A DNA stretch of 64,000 nt, taken from positions 310,001 to 374,000 of the forward strand of contig CAXXTS010000005.1 of assembly GCA_963676345.2 (NCBI GenBank), given 5' to 3'. How positions within the stretch are numbered: the stretch's first letter is position 1; every line of letters begins with the position of its first letter. Both the position numbers and the translations under genes were made by a program. Origin of the DNA: G963665925 sp963676345. GTDB lineage: Bacteria > Bacillota > Clostridia > Peptostreptococcales > Acidaminobacteraceae. Of the stretch, positions 33,649 to 42,765 are shown piece by piece. The notes below the pieces were generated by a model that saw nothing but the letters and a program-made list of their open reading frames with translations, was not told the origin of the DNA and made no database searches.

Positions 33649-34476
33649 ATGATTATTTTGATATTAAGTATTGCCATTATGCTTGGCGTGTTAGCTGTAT
33701 GCAGCAAGTATAGTTTCAAACACAAGATTGAAAGCGAAATGTCTTCAATTCATGACAAACAGACTGCAGAAGAAACGAAAATTATTTCTAGGAGGGATTT
33801 ATCGGGTTTGCCTGATCCGGTGGTACGGTGGCTGGAATCAAGTGGTATAATAAATACACCTGTACCCAGAATGGTCTTAATCCGCCAGACAGGGCGACTG
33901 CGTTTAAAGCCAGAACAAAAGAGATGGATGCACTTTAGAGCGCATCAGGTTGTTGGATGTATAAGCCCCTCTTTTTCATGGTGTGTAGAAACGAAGTTGA
34001 ATCCTCTTTTTCGCATTTTCGGAAGAGATTTCTTTAGCGACGAAAAAGCTGCCCTGGAAATGAGACTAAATAGTGTATTTCCAGTTGCAAAAAAAGAGGG
34101 GTGCAAGTACCTCCATAAATCTGCACTTCAAAGGTTTATGATGGAAATGATATGGTACCCTGCTTTTGCACTCGACCCGCGCATAGAGTGGGAACCTATA
34201 AATGCCAGCAAAGCCAAGGCCATCCTGCAGTGCAATTCACTGAGGGGCGAGGTGGTGTTCGAGGTCGATGCTAATGGCGATTTAATTAAGTGTTTTGCTG
34301 AAAGGTATTATAGTAGCGGTAGCCGGCCACGAAAATATTGCTGTGTTGGAGCAGTTTTAAATACAGAAATACTGAATGACCTGCGTATTCCAACGGAGGT
34401 TGAAATAACCTGGAAGTTAGACGAAGGGAATTTCAACTGGTTCAAATGTTCAGTAGACAGTGTGACGTATTTGTAG
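33649..34476 (+). CDS. DUF6920/DUF6544-like protein with N-terminal membrane anchor
   Basis: 276 residues from ATG 33649, which has GGGGA eight bases upstream; an upstream ATG at 33544 lacks an RBS and adds 35 residues. One membrane span (2-18) precedes a region with LSGLPDPVVRWLESSG, WMHFRAHQVVGCISPSFSWCV and a C-terminal IPTEVEITWKLDEGNFNWFKCSVD, matching a family of unknown function. Co-transcribed with a MarR-type regulator 10 bases downstream. The shared promoter has a perfect palindrome at the start site. Possibly a stress or membrane-active-compound response gene (inference). Confidence 0.72.
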   Translation: MIILILSIAIMLGVLAVCSKYSFKHKIESEMSSIHDKQTAEETKIISRRDLSGLPDPVVRWLESSGIINTPVPRMVLIRQTGRLRLKPEQKRWMHFRAHQVVGCISPSFSWCVETKLNPLFRIFGRDFFSDEKAALEMRLNSVFPVAKKEGCKYLHKSALQRFMMEMIWYPAFALDPRIEWEPINASKAKAILQCNSLRGEVVFEVDANGDLIKCFAERYYSSGSRPRKYCCVGAVLNTEILNDLRIPTEVEITWKLDEGNFNWFKCSVDSVTYL

Positions 34477-34486
34477 GGAGGATACT

Positions 34487-34951
34487 ATGTCGAATACGCT
34501 TCTTATAAAGAAGAAAGCAGACGTTTTTGGACAGATTTTTTTTGCAGCCAATTTATTGCAAACAATTTCTGATAGATCTTTTAAGACTGAGGGGTTAACA
34601 ACCAAACAGTGGATGCTGCTTGCAGCAGTGGAGAGGGCGTTTGATGCACCGCCAGGCATAAAGGAGCTTGCTAGCATAATGGGATCTTCTCATCAAAATA
34701 TCAAGCAAATTGCACTGAAACTGCAGGCGGCAGGTTATGTCGAACTGATTCAGGATGAACAAGATAAACGCGTGTCCAGGGTTCATTTAACGGATAAGGT
34801 TAATGAAGTGTTTTCAAAACGCCACGATAAGGATACAAGACTCATCAGTGAAATATTTGAGTCTTTTACAGAAGTGGAGATCGATCAGTTTTATGATTAT
34901 ATGAACCGTGTAATTGATAAAGTTCAAACGATGGAAGGGCCTAGGGATTAG
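34487..34951 (+). CDS. MarR-family transcriptional regulator
   Basis: 154 residues with a winged helix (LTTKQWMLLAAV..., IKELASIMGSSHQNIKQIALKLQAAGYVELIQDEQDKRVSRVHLT) and flanking dimerisation helices. The wing DKRVSRVHLT is typical. GGGAGG precedes the ATG. Second gene of the operon; very likely represses its own promoter through the palindrome at 33497-33518. Its stop codon lies inside the terminator stem. Ligand not predictable. Confidence 0.9.
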   Translation: MSNTLLIKKKADVFGQIFFAANLLQTISDRSFKTEGLTTKQWMLLAAVERAFDAPPGIKELASIMGSSHQNIKQIALKLQAAGYVELIQDEQDKRVSRVHLTDKVNEVFSKRHDKDTRLISEIFESFTEVEIDQFYDYMNRVIDKVQTMEGPRD

Positions 34952-34962
34952 GCCTTTTCTTT
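34936..34962 (+). terminator. Terminator of the marR operon
   Basis: GGCCTA/TAGGCC stem with five-base loop, then TTTTCTTT. Confidence 0.78.
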
Positions 34963-35125
34963 ATTTCTATATGGCGTTACCAGCTTTCGTGAGCAATTGG
35001 AAACGGACTCAGCATTTCTTATGTTAAAGAAACTATCTGATAAGTGGCGTTGGATAGCGCTATAATTTGGGTATTTAGTATGTATTAAGAATGTGCATTA
35101 TATAGAGATATTAGGGGTGGACTGA

Positions 35126-35578
35126 ATGAATATAACATCATTAAAAGAGATAGGCTCTATTATGAAGCTTAAGACAGATGAAACCATTATTCAACAGGGT
35201 GAGCTGGGCGAAGACATGTATATTCTATTAAAAGGGCGCGTTGAAGTTGTTCTAAATAGTGAATTTGTTGGACATGAAGTGAAGATTGCAGAGCTAAATT
35301 GTGGGGATGTATTCGGAGAAATGTCCATGATCGAAAACAAGACACGCAGTGCAACCGTTAGGGCCCTTGAAAACTGTACGGTTTTTAGAATTCACAAAGA
35401 CAAATTTGCAGATTTCATTATGAAGGATACAAGTGTTGCCATAAAAATGCTCAAAATACTATCAAAAAGGCTGGTAGAAATCAGAGACAAGTCAACAGAT
35501 AATACAAAGACAGCACAAGTTGAAGAAGCCAAGGAAGACATTGTAGAAAATGAAAAAGTCACTGTAGAGGAGGGCTGA
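35126..35578 (+). CDS. Stand-alone cyclic nucleotide-binding domain protein
   Basis: 150 residues, one cNMP-binding (CAP-like) domain: MYILLKGRVEVV, GDVFGEMSMIENKTRSATVRALENC near 60-85. The phosphate-binding-cassette pattern GEMSM..RSATV is close to consensus for cyclic-nucleotide binding. No DNA-binding helix-turn-helix: the last 30 residues are charged and probably disordered. One base before the next gene, which also begins with a cNMP-like domain, so the two are co-translated. Role unknown; may act as a regulatory subunit. Confidence 0.82.
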   Translation: MNITSLKEIGSIMKLKTDETIIQQGELGEDMYILLKGRVEVVLNSEFVGHEVKIAELNCGDVFGEMSMIENKTRSATVRALENCTVFRIHKDKFADFIMKDTSVAIKMLKILSKRLVEIRDKSTDNTKTAQVEEAKEDIVENEKVTVEEG

Positions 35579-35579
35579 T

Positions 35580-36743
35580 ATGCAGACGTTCAATGTGAAG
35601 CAATATGCTGTTCCGTTTAAAAAGAATGAAGTCCTCCTATACGGGAACGGAAAAGAAGAATGGATGTTTTTAATATTAAGCGGGCGCGTTGGCATATATA
35701 AACGGCACGCAAGCGGACAAACCATTGTTTGTGAAATAAGCAGTGGAGAGTTTGTTGGAGCGGTGCCATTTTTTTCAGGTGTTTCTGAAGACCATCGTGT
35801 TATTGCAAGAGAAAAAACCATTGCTGTAAAAATAGATGTGCACAATATTGATCTCTTTATTGCGGCACATCCACAGCTCATCGTCAAACTGATGGCAAAT
35901 TTGAGTGAACAGCTCCGCGAAGAAAATGAAGTGTTTTCACAAAGGGGTATTGAAGAGGTGACCTATTCAGAGGGGCTGGAGTTTCTAGCGCCGGATATTT
36001 TAAAAGGCAGAATGTACCCAATGGGGCATTTAAAATATCCTAAGAAAATCAGTGAACACCATTTAAAATATCTGTTTGATAAAACGGTGACATGTCCAGT
36101 GTGTGACAATAGCTTCAGTATTTATCAAATTAGATGGTCGAAGTTGAAATTGATTGAAAACAGAAGAGATTTCAGAAAAATATATGATGGATTCGATGAA
36201 AGCTGGTACGAAATTTGGTCTTGTCCACACTGCCATTATTCAAATTTTCACTATGAGTTCTTTAAAGTCACAGGTCTTCAAAAAATGGATCTTAAACAAA
36301 AGCTCCTGCATGTTAATCATAAGTCTGGAAAAAGCAATTTGCTGAAAAAAAACTATGACGAGGTTTTCCAAGTTTATTATTTGGCACTGGCTTGTAAAAC
36401 CATAATGGGGTCATCCAGTTTTGAAATGGGCCGCTTGTGGCTGCGCCTGGCATGGCTGTATCAAGACTGCAAGCACACAGAAATGTACAAAATAGCTTAT
36501 AGTCAGGCTAGACAATACTTCTGCGATGGCTGGTTTAACACACCACATGGCATGGATGTCATGGAAGAGCAAAAGCTCTGTATTCTCATTGGAGAAATGT
36601 TTATTGCTGAACAGGACTATGACAATGCAAAAACATTCTTTTTCAAGGGCATTAATAATTTGGTTGGCAGTAAAACCATGAACCTCATTGCAAGAAATCG
36701 ACTTGAAGATGTTAATGAAATGGTGCTCGTAACAGACAAGTGA
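35580..36743 (+). CDS. cNMP-binding-like domain fused to DUF2225 zinc-ribbon/TPR-like protein
   Basis: 387 residues. N-terminal ~120: a CAP-like beta roll (WMFLILSGRVGIYKR, ISSGEFVGAVPFFSG). Residues 160-385: DUF2225, with CPVCDNSF (near 170) and CPHCHYSN (near 211) as a probable zinc-binding pair, then an alpha-helical repeat-like region (LYQDCKHTEMYKIAYSQA, AEQDYDNAKTFFFKGI). DUF2225 proteins are common in Clostridia and of unknown function. Operon with the stand-alone cNMP protein. The GD/GEMSM-like cassette in this copy is degenerate (SGEFVGAVPF), so ligand binding is doubtful. Confidence 0.83.
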   Translation: MQTFNVKQYAVPFKKNEVLLYGNGKEEWMFLILSGRVGIYKRHASGQTIVCEISSGEFVGAVPFFSGVSEDHRVIAREKTIAVKIDVHNIDLFIAAHPQLIVKLMANLSEQLREENEVFSQRGIEEVTYSEGLEFLAPDILKGRMYPMGHLKYPKKISEHHLKYLFDKTVTCPVCDNSFSIYQIRWSKLKLIENRRDFRKIYDGFDESWYEIWSCPHCHYSNFHYEFFKVTGLQKMDLKQKLLHVNHKSGKSNLLKKNYDEVFQVYYLALACKTIMGSSSFEMGRLWLRLAWLYQDCKHTEMYKIAYSQARQYFCDGWFNTPHGMDVMEEQKLCILIGEMFIAEQDYDNAKTFFFKGINNLVGSKTMNLIARNRLEDVNEMVLVTDK

Positions 36744-36757
36744 TTTAAAGTGGAAGC

Positions 36758-36814
36758 AAAGCCTCGATGAAAGCTACCTTCTTTTGGGTGAGTGTTCTAT
36801 CGAGGCTTTTTTAT
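36758..36814 (+). terminator. Terminator of the cNMP-DUF2225 operon
   Basis: 11-bp stem AAAGCCTCGAT/ATCGAGGCTTT with a 30-base loop, ending in a run of six T. Confidence 0.82.
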
Positions 36815-36898
36815 ATGCTCATTTTCTCCATAATTGGCATTATACTTGCTTTATTATATTGTCACAAATAAATGGTGCATTATAGAAAAGGGGGCATT

Positions 36899-38710
36899 AT
36901 GGTGTTTATTGGACAAATGATTATGTTACTCGTAGGGGCAATTACTGGCTATTTGATGGGTAGAAAGGGTGGAATAAGAAAACTTCACAACAATAAGGTA
37001 GTGCGACAGAATGAGGTGTCTGAGCAAACACAGGGCGCTGGACATATTACCGGAAACACACGTGAGGCAGTGTCAAAAAATGGGGAAGTTGATTTTCAAA
37101 ATTTAAAGGATATTTCTGACAGTTATATGAGGTTAATTAGTGATTTTACCTTTTCTACTGAAGCGCTCTATTTGGAAATGAAAGATGTATTATGTAAGGT
37201 AGAAGATTTATCGGCTAACGCAGAAGAGCAGGCTGCGTCTGTTGAAGTGATTAGAGATTTCGTCGAACAGGTAAACCAAAGTGTCATGGATTTCTCAAAT
37301 CACGCCCTTGAAATGTCGGGTATAAGCCAAGATGCTTACGATACGGTACATAAAAAGCAACTTGATATCAGCCAGACGGTTTCGCATTTTGAAAACCTTT
37401 ATAATAAACTACGCGTGTCGGCGGATAAGATACAGGGGCTTGAAGACAAAACAAAGAATGCAGAGCAGCTTATAAAAAGTATAGACCGCTTGTCTGATCA
37501 GACCAATTTACTGGCACTGAATGCATCCATTGAGGCCGCAAGGGCAGGGGCGGCTGGACGCGGGTTTGCTGTGGTTGCAAACGAAGTGAAAAAGCTTTCG
37601 GAGGAAACCTCATATGTTGTAAAAAGCAGTACAACACTGCTAAGTGAAATTATTGACCTCGCAGATGAAACCAGAGCAGCTGTGAATGAATCTGTCTCAG
37701 ATATTCAAATACAATCAGAACAACTTGATCAATCTGTAGCGGATTTGATTTCTGTTGAAAGGGTCACGGCATCAATGGCACAAGCTAATACTGGATTTGC
37801 AGGCGCTACAAAGGACCTGGTGGCGTCATTTACGAATATACTGGGCATGCTTCGGGACATGAGTCTGGCAATTGAAGAGGTTGCATCTACAGCAAGTGAG
37901 GTCAACCAATCTGTTGACTATGAAACACAAGTGATCAATCAGTTAACGGTCTCGCTTGATCGGCTTGAAGAAACCAATATTTGTTTAAGTGTGTTTGTTG
38001 ATGAGGTATTGCCAAGGACTAAAGAAAATACAGTTGTTGTAGCAACCTCGCCCTATGAACCATTTATCACATATGATAAAGACAAAGGGACAATCAGTGG
38101 CATTGATATTGATCTAATTCGGGAAGTCTATAAAGATACTGCCTATGATGTTGATGTGAAAATTGTACCGTGGGAAATGTCACTTAAAATGATTCAAGCT
38201 GGGGTCGCTGATTTAATTCCCACCATATCCTACAGTAAAGACAGAGCGTCATATTTGACCCTTTCTAATGCCTACCGAAGTACGAGCAACTTTGCCTTTT
38301 ATACACTGGCTTCAAAGAAAACCAATATAAAAGACATCAACCAGTTGAAAAATTGTAAGGTGGCTGTCCTTCAGGGATACACATATTTCGAAGCTTTTGA
38401 TAGTCATCCGGACATCATAAAAGATTATAATACCAAAGAAGAAATTATGTTTAGAAAGCTTGAAAAGGCTCAAGTAGATGCTGTAATTATGAATGCTTAC
38501 AGCGGAGATTATTATGTGAAAGCACATGGCTTAGATCACTTGATAAAAAAAGCGCCATATGTTCATAAGGAAGAAAAAGGTGATGAAACCATGATGGGAT
38601 TCAGCCTTAAACGAAATACGCAAGCCAAAATGAAAATATTCAATGAAAGGCTTGAAACACTGCAAAGTCAGGATATGTTAGAAGGTCTTGAGCGTGCCTA
38701 CCAATTATAG
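36899..38710 (+). CDS. Chemoreceptor-like protein with C-terminal family-3 solute-binding domain
   Basis: 603 residues. One N-terminal membrane span (3-22) followed by RKGGIRK, which places the rest in the cytoplasm. Residues ~60-370 form an MCP-type coiled coil with the conserved tip (DQTNLLALNASIEAARAG, GRGFAVVANEVKKLSEET). Residues ~375-600 are a family-3 solute-binding domain (VVVATSPYEPFITYD..., ISGIDIDLIREVY, KMIQAGVADLIPTISYS). No second membrane span is seen between the two. Normally such binding domains are outside, before the signalling part; here the order is reversed, so the domain should sense a cytoplasmic solute. ATG 36899 is chosen (GGGGG four bases upstream). Confidence 0.83.
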   Translation: MVFIGQMIMLLVGAITGYLMGRKGGIRKLHNNKVVRQNEVSEQTQGAGHITGNTREAVSKNGEVDFQNLKDISDSYMRLISDFTFSTEALYLEMKDVLCKVEDLSANAEEQAASVEVIRDFVEQVNQSVMDFSNHALEMSGISQDAYDTVHKKQLDISQTVSHFENLYNKLRVSADKIQGLEDKTKNAEQLIKSIDRLSDQTNLLALNASIEAARAGAAGRGFAVVANEVKKLSEETSYVVKSSTTLLSEIIDLADETRAAVNESVSDIQIQSEQLDQSVADLISVERVTASMAQANTGFAGATKDLVASFTNILGMLRDMSLAIEEVASTASEVNQSVDYETQVINQLTVSLDRLEETNICLSVFVDEVLPRTKENTVVVATSPYEPFITYDKDKGTISGIDIDLIREVYKDTAYDVDVKIVPWEMSLKMIQAGVADLIPTISYSKDRASYLTLSNAYRSTSNFAFYTLASKKTNIKDINQLKNCKVAVLQGYTYFEAFDSHPDIIKDYNTKEEIMFRKLEKAQVDAVIMNAYSGDYYVKAHGLDHLIKKAPYVHKEEKGDETMMGFSLKRNTQAKMKIFNERLETLQSQDMLEGLERAYQL

Positions 38711-38823
38711 TTTATTGTGCGTTGAATATTGGAATGATAAATTGCTAAAAGAATCAAAGTAATGATAAAATTAGAATGAGTCAAATAAGGGTGTTTTCCA
38801 GTATTAGGGTTTAGGGTGAATAG

Positions 38824-40872
38824 ATGTCAAAATTAAAGGTTGCACTCGTAGCGGGTTCTGTAAAAACCATGACAGCACTAACGAATCAGCTAAAAGAGTA
38901 TACGGGGGATGAAGTTAATATTACAGGCTACTCTATAGATGAGGGCATTGATGATACAATCAGTGAAGAAATAGTGGTTGTATCCAGTAAACTTGCTATG
39001 GAGGAGTTAAGCAAACTGGGTGTACTTGATGCAGGAACAGACTGTATTGTTGCACAAAGGACGATTAGCTATGACCATCTGGACAAGGTTGTAGAAATTG
39101 CGCAAAATACAAAGGTTTTGCTTGTCAACGATACGGAGAAATCAAGTATTCATGTCATCGAGCATTTGAAACTACTGGGGCTGGATAGTCTGGAATATGT
39201 GCAGTATTATCCGGGGAGACATGTAGATCTTTCTGATGTGGAGATTGCAATTACACCTGGTGAGGTGGATAAGGTGCCTGAAGGCATTGAAACTGTGATT
39301 GATATTGACTCTCGAATAATGGACTTTCAGACCATTACTCAAATATTAAATAAGCTGCAGATTCTCAGCCAGAAGTCAGGTTTATTTTCAGATCACTACC
39401 TAATTAAAATTATAAATATTGCAAAACGATTGGCGCAGTCGCGCAATAAAATTATAGAGTTGAACACGCATCTTGAGAATGTTATTGATGATTTGAGCCA
39501 TGGCGTACTTGTTTATGATCATAATGGGCGCATTATTGTGTTTAACGAGTCACTGCGTACAATTATCAGCACCCATCAGACGCGTGTAGTTGGAAAGCCT
39601 CTAAAGCGTGTTATTCATAATTCATATTTACTGGAGTATTTGATGAATCCGGGGGAAGTCAATGAAAAAATTATTGATTTCGACGGGCGTGAAGTCATTG
39701 TATCTAAGGTTGCAACAGACCAGGGAAAAGCTGTTCTTGCAAGCTTTAAAAAGTTAAAGGAAGCCATTGATGAATCGGATAGAATGAAGCGAGAGTACAT
39801 TAGTCGCGGTCTCTATGCTAAATACACCATTGATGACATTATAGGAAGTAGCCGGGCACTGGAAAGGGTTAAGAGTATAACCGAAAAACTGGGTGCATCA
39901 GAGCTTACAATGCTTATAGAAGGGGAAAGTGGCACTGGAAAAGAACTTTTTGCAAGTGCAATTCATAACGTGTCTGGGCGACATAACGGGCCCTTTTTAG
40001 CGGTTAATTTTAGTGCTTTGCCTGACGAGCTCATTGAGAGTGAACTCTTCGGCTATGAAGAAGGTGCCTTTACTGGAGCGAAGAAGGGTGGCAAGGTAGG
40101 CTTGTTTGAACAAGCAGATGGCGGCACCATATTTCTAGATGAAATAGGGGATACCTCCTTAAAACTCCAAGCCCGTCTTCTGAGAGTTTTACAGGAAAAA
40201 GAGATTATGCGTATTGGTGCAGCCGATATCAAATCTATTGACGTACGCGTTGTGGCTGCAACCAATAAAGACTTATATCAAATGGTACAAAAGAATGAGT
40301 TTAGAGAAGACCTATATTACCGGCTGAAAATGGGCTATTTGAAACTGCCTCCGCTGAGGGAACGCAAAGAAGACATTCCTGCTATCCTACAGCAGTTTGC
40401 AGAAACAGAGCGTGTAGGGGCTGTTGTGATTGATCCCCAGGTTATTGAGGAACTTGGGTCCTATGACTGGTACGGCAATGTTAGGGAGCTTAAGAATACA
40501 TTCATGTATATGCTGGCAGTTTCAAATGGACACACGATCACAAAAGACTGCATCCCAGACAAGGGATTTTTCAAGTCGTATCAGATTGAGAGCACGATCG
40601 CTACAGGTGCTCAAGCCGCAACATCAGTAACAGAAGAAACTGTATTCATTTTAAACGCTATAAAAGATTTAAATGATCGAAATTTAAGGTGCGGACGTGA
40701 GAAGCTTGCTGGTAAAACGAAGGGAACACAGTTTGAGATGAGTCCAGCTCAAATTAGGAATCGGCTCGATAAGTTAGAGCGACAAGGCTATGTTTTGAAA
40801 AAGAAGGGCAAGCACGGAACGGTTCTAACTCCAGAAGGATTGGCTGTTTTAATGGCTAATGGCGACCAATAA
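38824..40872 (+). CDS. Sigma-54-dependent activator with PrpR-like N-terminal region and PAS, for the cyanophycinase module
   Basis: 682 residues. N-terminal ~190: an alpha/beta region of the PrpR-type receptor kind (VALVAGSVKTMTALTNQL; YVQYYPGRHVD). PAS near 215-325. AAA+ domain ~335-570 with GESGTGKE near 366, an intact sigma-54 contact loop GAFTGA near 415 and FLDEIGD. C-terminal winged helix (~600-675) in place of the usual Fis-type helix. It lies directly upstream of the YfcC-cyanophycinase-dipeptidase operon, which has a -24/-12 promoter, and is therefore its probable activator. Ligand likely a substrate or product of that pathway (inference). Confidence 0.88.
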   Translation: MSKLKVALVAGSVKTMTALTNQLKEYTGDEVNITGYSIDEGIDDTISEEIVVVSSKLAMEELSKLGVLDAGTDCIVAQRTISYDHLDKVVEIAQNTKVLLVNDTEKSSIHVIEHLKLLGLDSLEYVQYYPGRHVDLSDVEIAITPGEVDKVPEGIETVIDIDSRIMDFQTITQILNKLQILSQKSGLFSDHYLIKIINIAKRLAQSRNKIIELNTHLENVIDDLSHGVLVYDHNGRIIVFNESLRTIISTHQTRVVGKPLKRVIHNSYLLEYLMNPGEVNEKIIDFDGREVIVSKVATDQGKAVLASFKKLKEAIDESDRMKREYISRGLYAKYTIDDIIGSSRALERVKSITEKLGASELTMLIEGESGTGKELFASAIHNVSGRHNGPFLAVNFSALPDELIESELFGYEEGAFTGAKKGGKVGLFEQADGGTIFLDEIGDTSLKLQARLLRVLQEKEIMRIGAADIKSIDVRVVAATNKDLYQMVQKNEFREDLYYRLKMGYLKLPPLRERKEDIPAILQQFAETERVGAVVIDPQVIEELGSYDWYGNVRELKNTFMYMLAVSNGHTITKDCIPDKGFFKSYQIESTIATGAQAATSVTEETVFILNAIKDLNDRNLRCGREKLAGKTKGTQFEMSPAQIRNRLDKLERQGYVLKKKGKHGTVLTPEGLAVLMANGDQ

Positions 40873-40899
40873 ACGTTTAATGGTCGCCATTAAACGTTT
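40858..40899. promoter_or_regulatory. Overlapping inverted repeats after the activator gene (terminator and/or UAS)
   Basis: Two mutually exclusive stems: AATGGCGACCA with TGGTCGCCATT (40858-40868/40881-40891), and AAACGTTTAATGG with CCATTAAACGTTT (40871-40883/40887-40899, 13 bp, loop TCG) followed by TTG. The second could terminate the activator transcript and, 80 bases upstream of the -24 element, serve as the activator's binding site. Confidence 0.6.
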
Positions 40900-40979
40900 T
40901 TGAAGACCATAATTTAAGGTAAAAGCCCTGTTTACCACCGCAAATTGTTTAAAATAAGTAAAAAAAGCCGAGTTAGAAC

Positions 40980-40996
40980 TTGGCATGTGATTTGCA
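40980..40996 (+). promoter_or_regulatory. Sigma-54 promoter of the yfcC-cyanophycinase operon
   Basis: TTGGCATGTGATTTGCA: GG (40982-40983) and GC (40994-40995) with ten bases between. First start codon 60 bases downstream. Confidence 0.88.
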
Positions 40997-41056
40997 ATAT
41001 ACATAGGCGGTATCAAAATACGGTTATATCTTTAAAACTTTAAGGGGGAACAATTC

Positions 41057-42748
41057 ATGTTAAAACCAAAAACGGTAGTGGAACCAGAGGTTACACCTCA
41101 GAGTAACAAAACGTGGAAAATGCCAGACACGTATGTCATTATTTTCTGTATTGTTGTATTGGCGGCACTTCTAACGTATGTTATTCCAACCGGACACTTC
41201 GATGTCCTTTATGAGGTAACAGATGGCACCGGAAATGAAATTACACTTGTAGCAGATGGCCAAACAAGCGATTTCGAAATGAACGGTGATGTTTATACTG
41301 TAGATGCATCTGGCGACAAGACCTATGTACTGATGGGTGAAGAAGAAATTGGCTCTATTAAGAAGTCAAAGGCCAAAGCTGTTAATTATACCAATGATTT
41401 CGGCGCTTCATTTAAGGTTGTACAGGTTTATGGAGACTATCAGACTGAAGGACAAAAGAAAGGCATTAAGATTTTTGAAAAGTGGGGCGGCGTCGGATTT
41501 TTGAATTTTGCGTTTGAAGGATTTGTTTCAGGAAGCAAATGGGGCTCTGCTGTTGGCGTTATGGCCTTCATTCTCATTGTTGGTGGCGCATTTGGTATTG
41601 TACTGCACACGGGTGCTGTTGAAAATGGTATTTTAAATCTGATTACCAAGACAAAAGGCAGAGAAGTTGCTATTATTCCTATTATGTTCGTTTTATTTTC
41701 TTTAGGTGGTGCAATATTTGGTATGGGTGAAGAGGCCATTCCTTTTGCGATGATTCTAGTTCCTGTCATGATTGCAATGGGCTATGATGCTATTACAGGG
41801 ATTATGATTACATATGTAGCCACTCAAGTTGGATTCGCAACATCTTGGATGAATCCGTTCAGTGTTGCAATAGCTCAGGGGATTGCAGGCATAGCCATAG
41901 GATCAGGCAATGTGTTTAGAATGACAATGTGGGCTGTGTTCACCATTGCGGGCACACTTTACACACTTTCATATGCAAAAAAGATTCGTAAGAATCCAAT
42001 GAAATCCGTATCTTATGAGACAGATGGCTATTTTAGAGATGATATGAAAGAGAAAGAAGACAAGCGTGCACACTTTGGCCTTGGACATGGTTTAGTGCTC
42101 ACAACGCTTGCACTTGGTATGGTTTGGCTTATTTGGGGTGTTAACGCACATGAGTATTATCTACCGGAAATCGCAACGATATTCTTTACAATTGGTATTG
42201 TCTCAGGGATTATTGGTGTTGTTTTCAAACTGGAAAACATGTCGGTTAACGATATTGCTATTTCTTTCAGAGCCGGTGCGAAAGATCTTCTGGGTGCAGC
42301 TATGGTTGTAGGTATGGCCCAAGGTATTGTACTTGTCCTTGGTGGGACAGGCGCGGCTTCAGATACGGTTTTAAACACAGTACTCAGTGGTATGGTTGGC
42401 GTTCTTAAAGGTCTTCCGACAATGCTGGTTGCATGGATCATGTTTGCTTTTCAGTCGGTTTTCAACTTCTTTGTTGTATCTGGATCGGGTCAGGCAGCCC
42501 TTACCATGCCTTTAATGGCGCCGCTTGCTCAGCTTGTAGGGGTATCAAAGCAGGTTGCAGTACTGGCCTTCCAACTGGGAGATGGCTTTACAAACTGCAT
42601 TGTACCAACCTCAGCAGCATTAATGGGTACACTTGGCGTAGCCAGAGTAGATTGGACACAGTGGTTGAAATTCCAGATTAAGTTTCAAGGTGTTCTGGTT
42701 GCTGGGGCAACGGCAGTCATGATTTTTGCAGTTGTTATGGGCTTTTAA
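41057..42748 (+). CDS. YfcC-family (DcuC/ArcD-like) amino-acid or peptide transporter
   Basis: 563 residues and about 12 membrane spans. The N-terminal TYVIPTGHFDV, then a hydrophilic insert (about 45-145) and the family core VGGAFGIVLHTGAVENGI, GMGEEAIPF, TSWMNPFSVAIAQGIAGI and near the C-terminus SGSGQAALTMPLMAPL and GFTNCIVPTSA identify the YfcC family of anaerobic carriers related to C4-dicarboxylate and arginine/ornithine antiporters. RBS GGGGGAAC precedes the ATG. First gene of the operon with a secreted cyanophycinase and a cytoplasmic M20 dipeptidase, so the substrate may be a beta-aspartyl-arginine-type dipeptide (inference; not shown for this family). Confidence 0.83.
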   Translation: MLKPKTVVEPEVTPQSNKTWKMPDTYVIIFCIVVLAALLTYVIPTGHFDVLYEVTDGTGNEITLVADGQTSDFEMNGDVYTVDASGDKTYVLMGEEEIGSIKKSKAKAVNYTNDFGASFKVVQVYGDYQTEGQKKGIKIFEKWGGVGFLNFAFEGFVSGSKWGSAVGVMAFILIVGGAFGIVLHTGAVENGILNLITKTKGREVAIIPIMFVLFSLGGAIFGMGEEAIPFAMILVPVMIAMGYDAITGIMITYVATQVGFATSWMNPFSVAIAQGIAGIAIGSGNVFRMTMWAVFTIAGTLYTLSYAKKIRKNPMKSVSYETDGYFRDDMKEKEDKRAHFGLGHGLVLTTLALGMVWLIWGVNAHEYYLPEIATIFFTIGIVSGIIGVVFKLENMSVNDIAISFRAGAKDLLGAAMVVGMAQGIVLVLGGTGAASDTVLNTVLSGMVGVLKGLPTMLVAWIMFAFQSVFNFFVVSGSGQAALTMPLMAPLAQLVGVSKQVAVLAFQLGDGFTNCIVPTSAALMGTLGVARVDWTQWLKFQIKFQGVLVAGATAVMIFAVVMGF

Positions 42749-42765
42749 CTAAAGGAGACAATACA

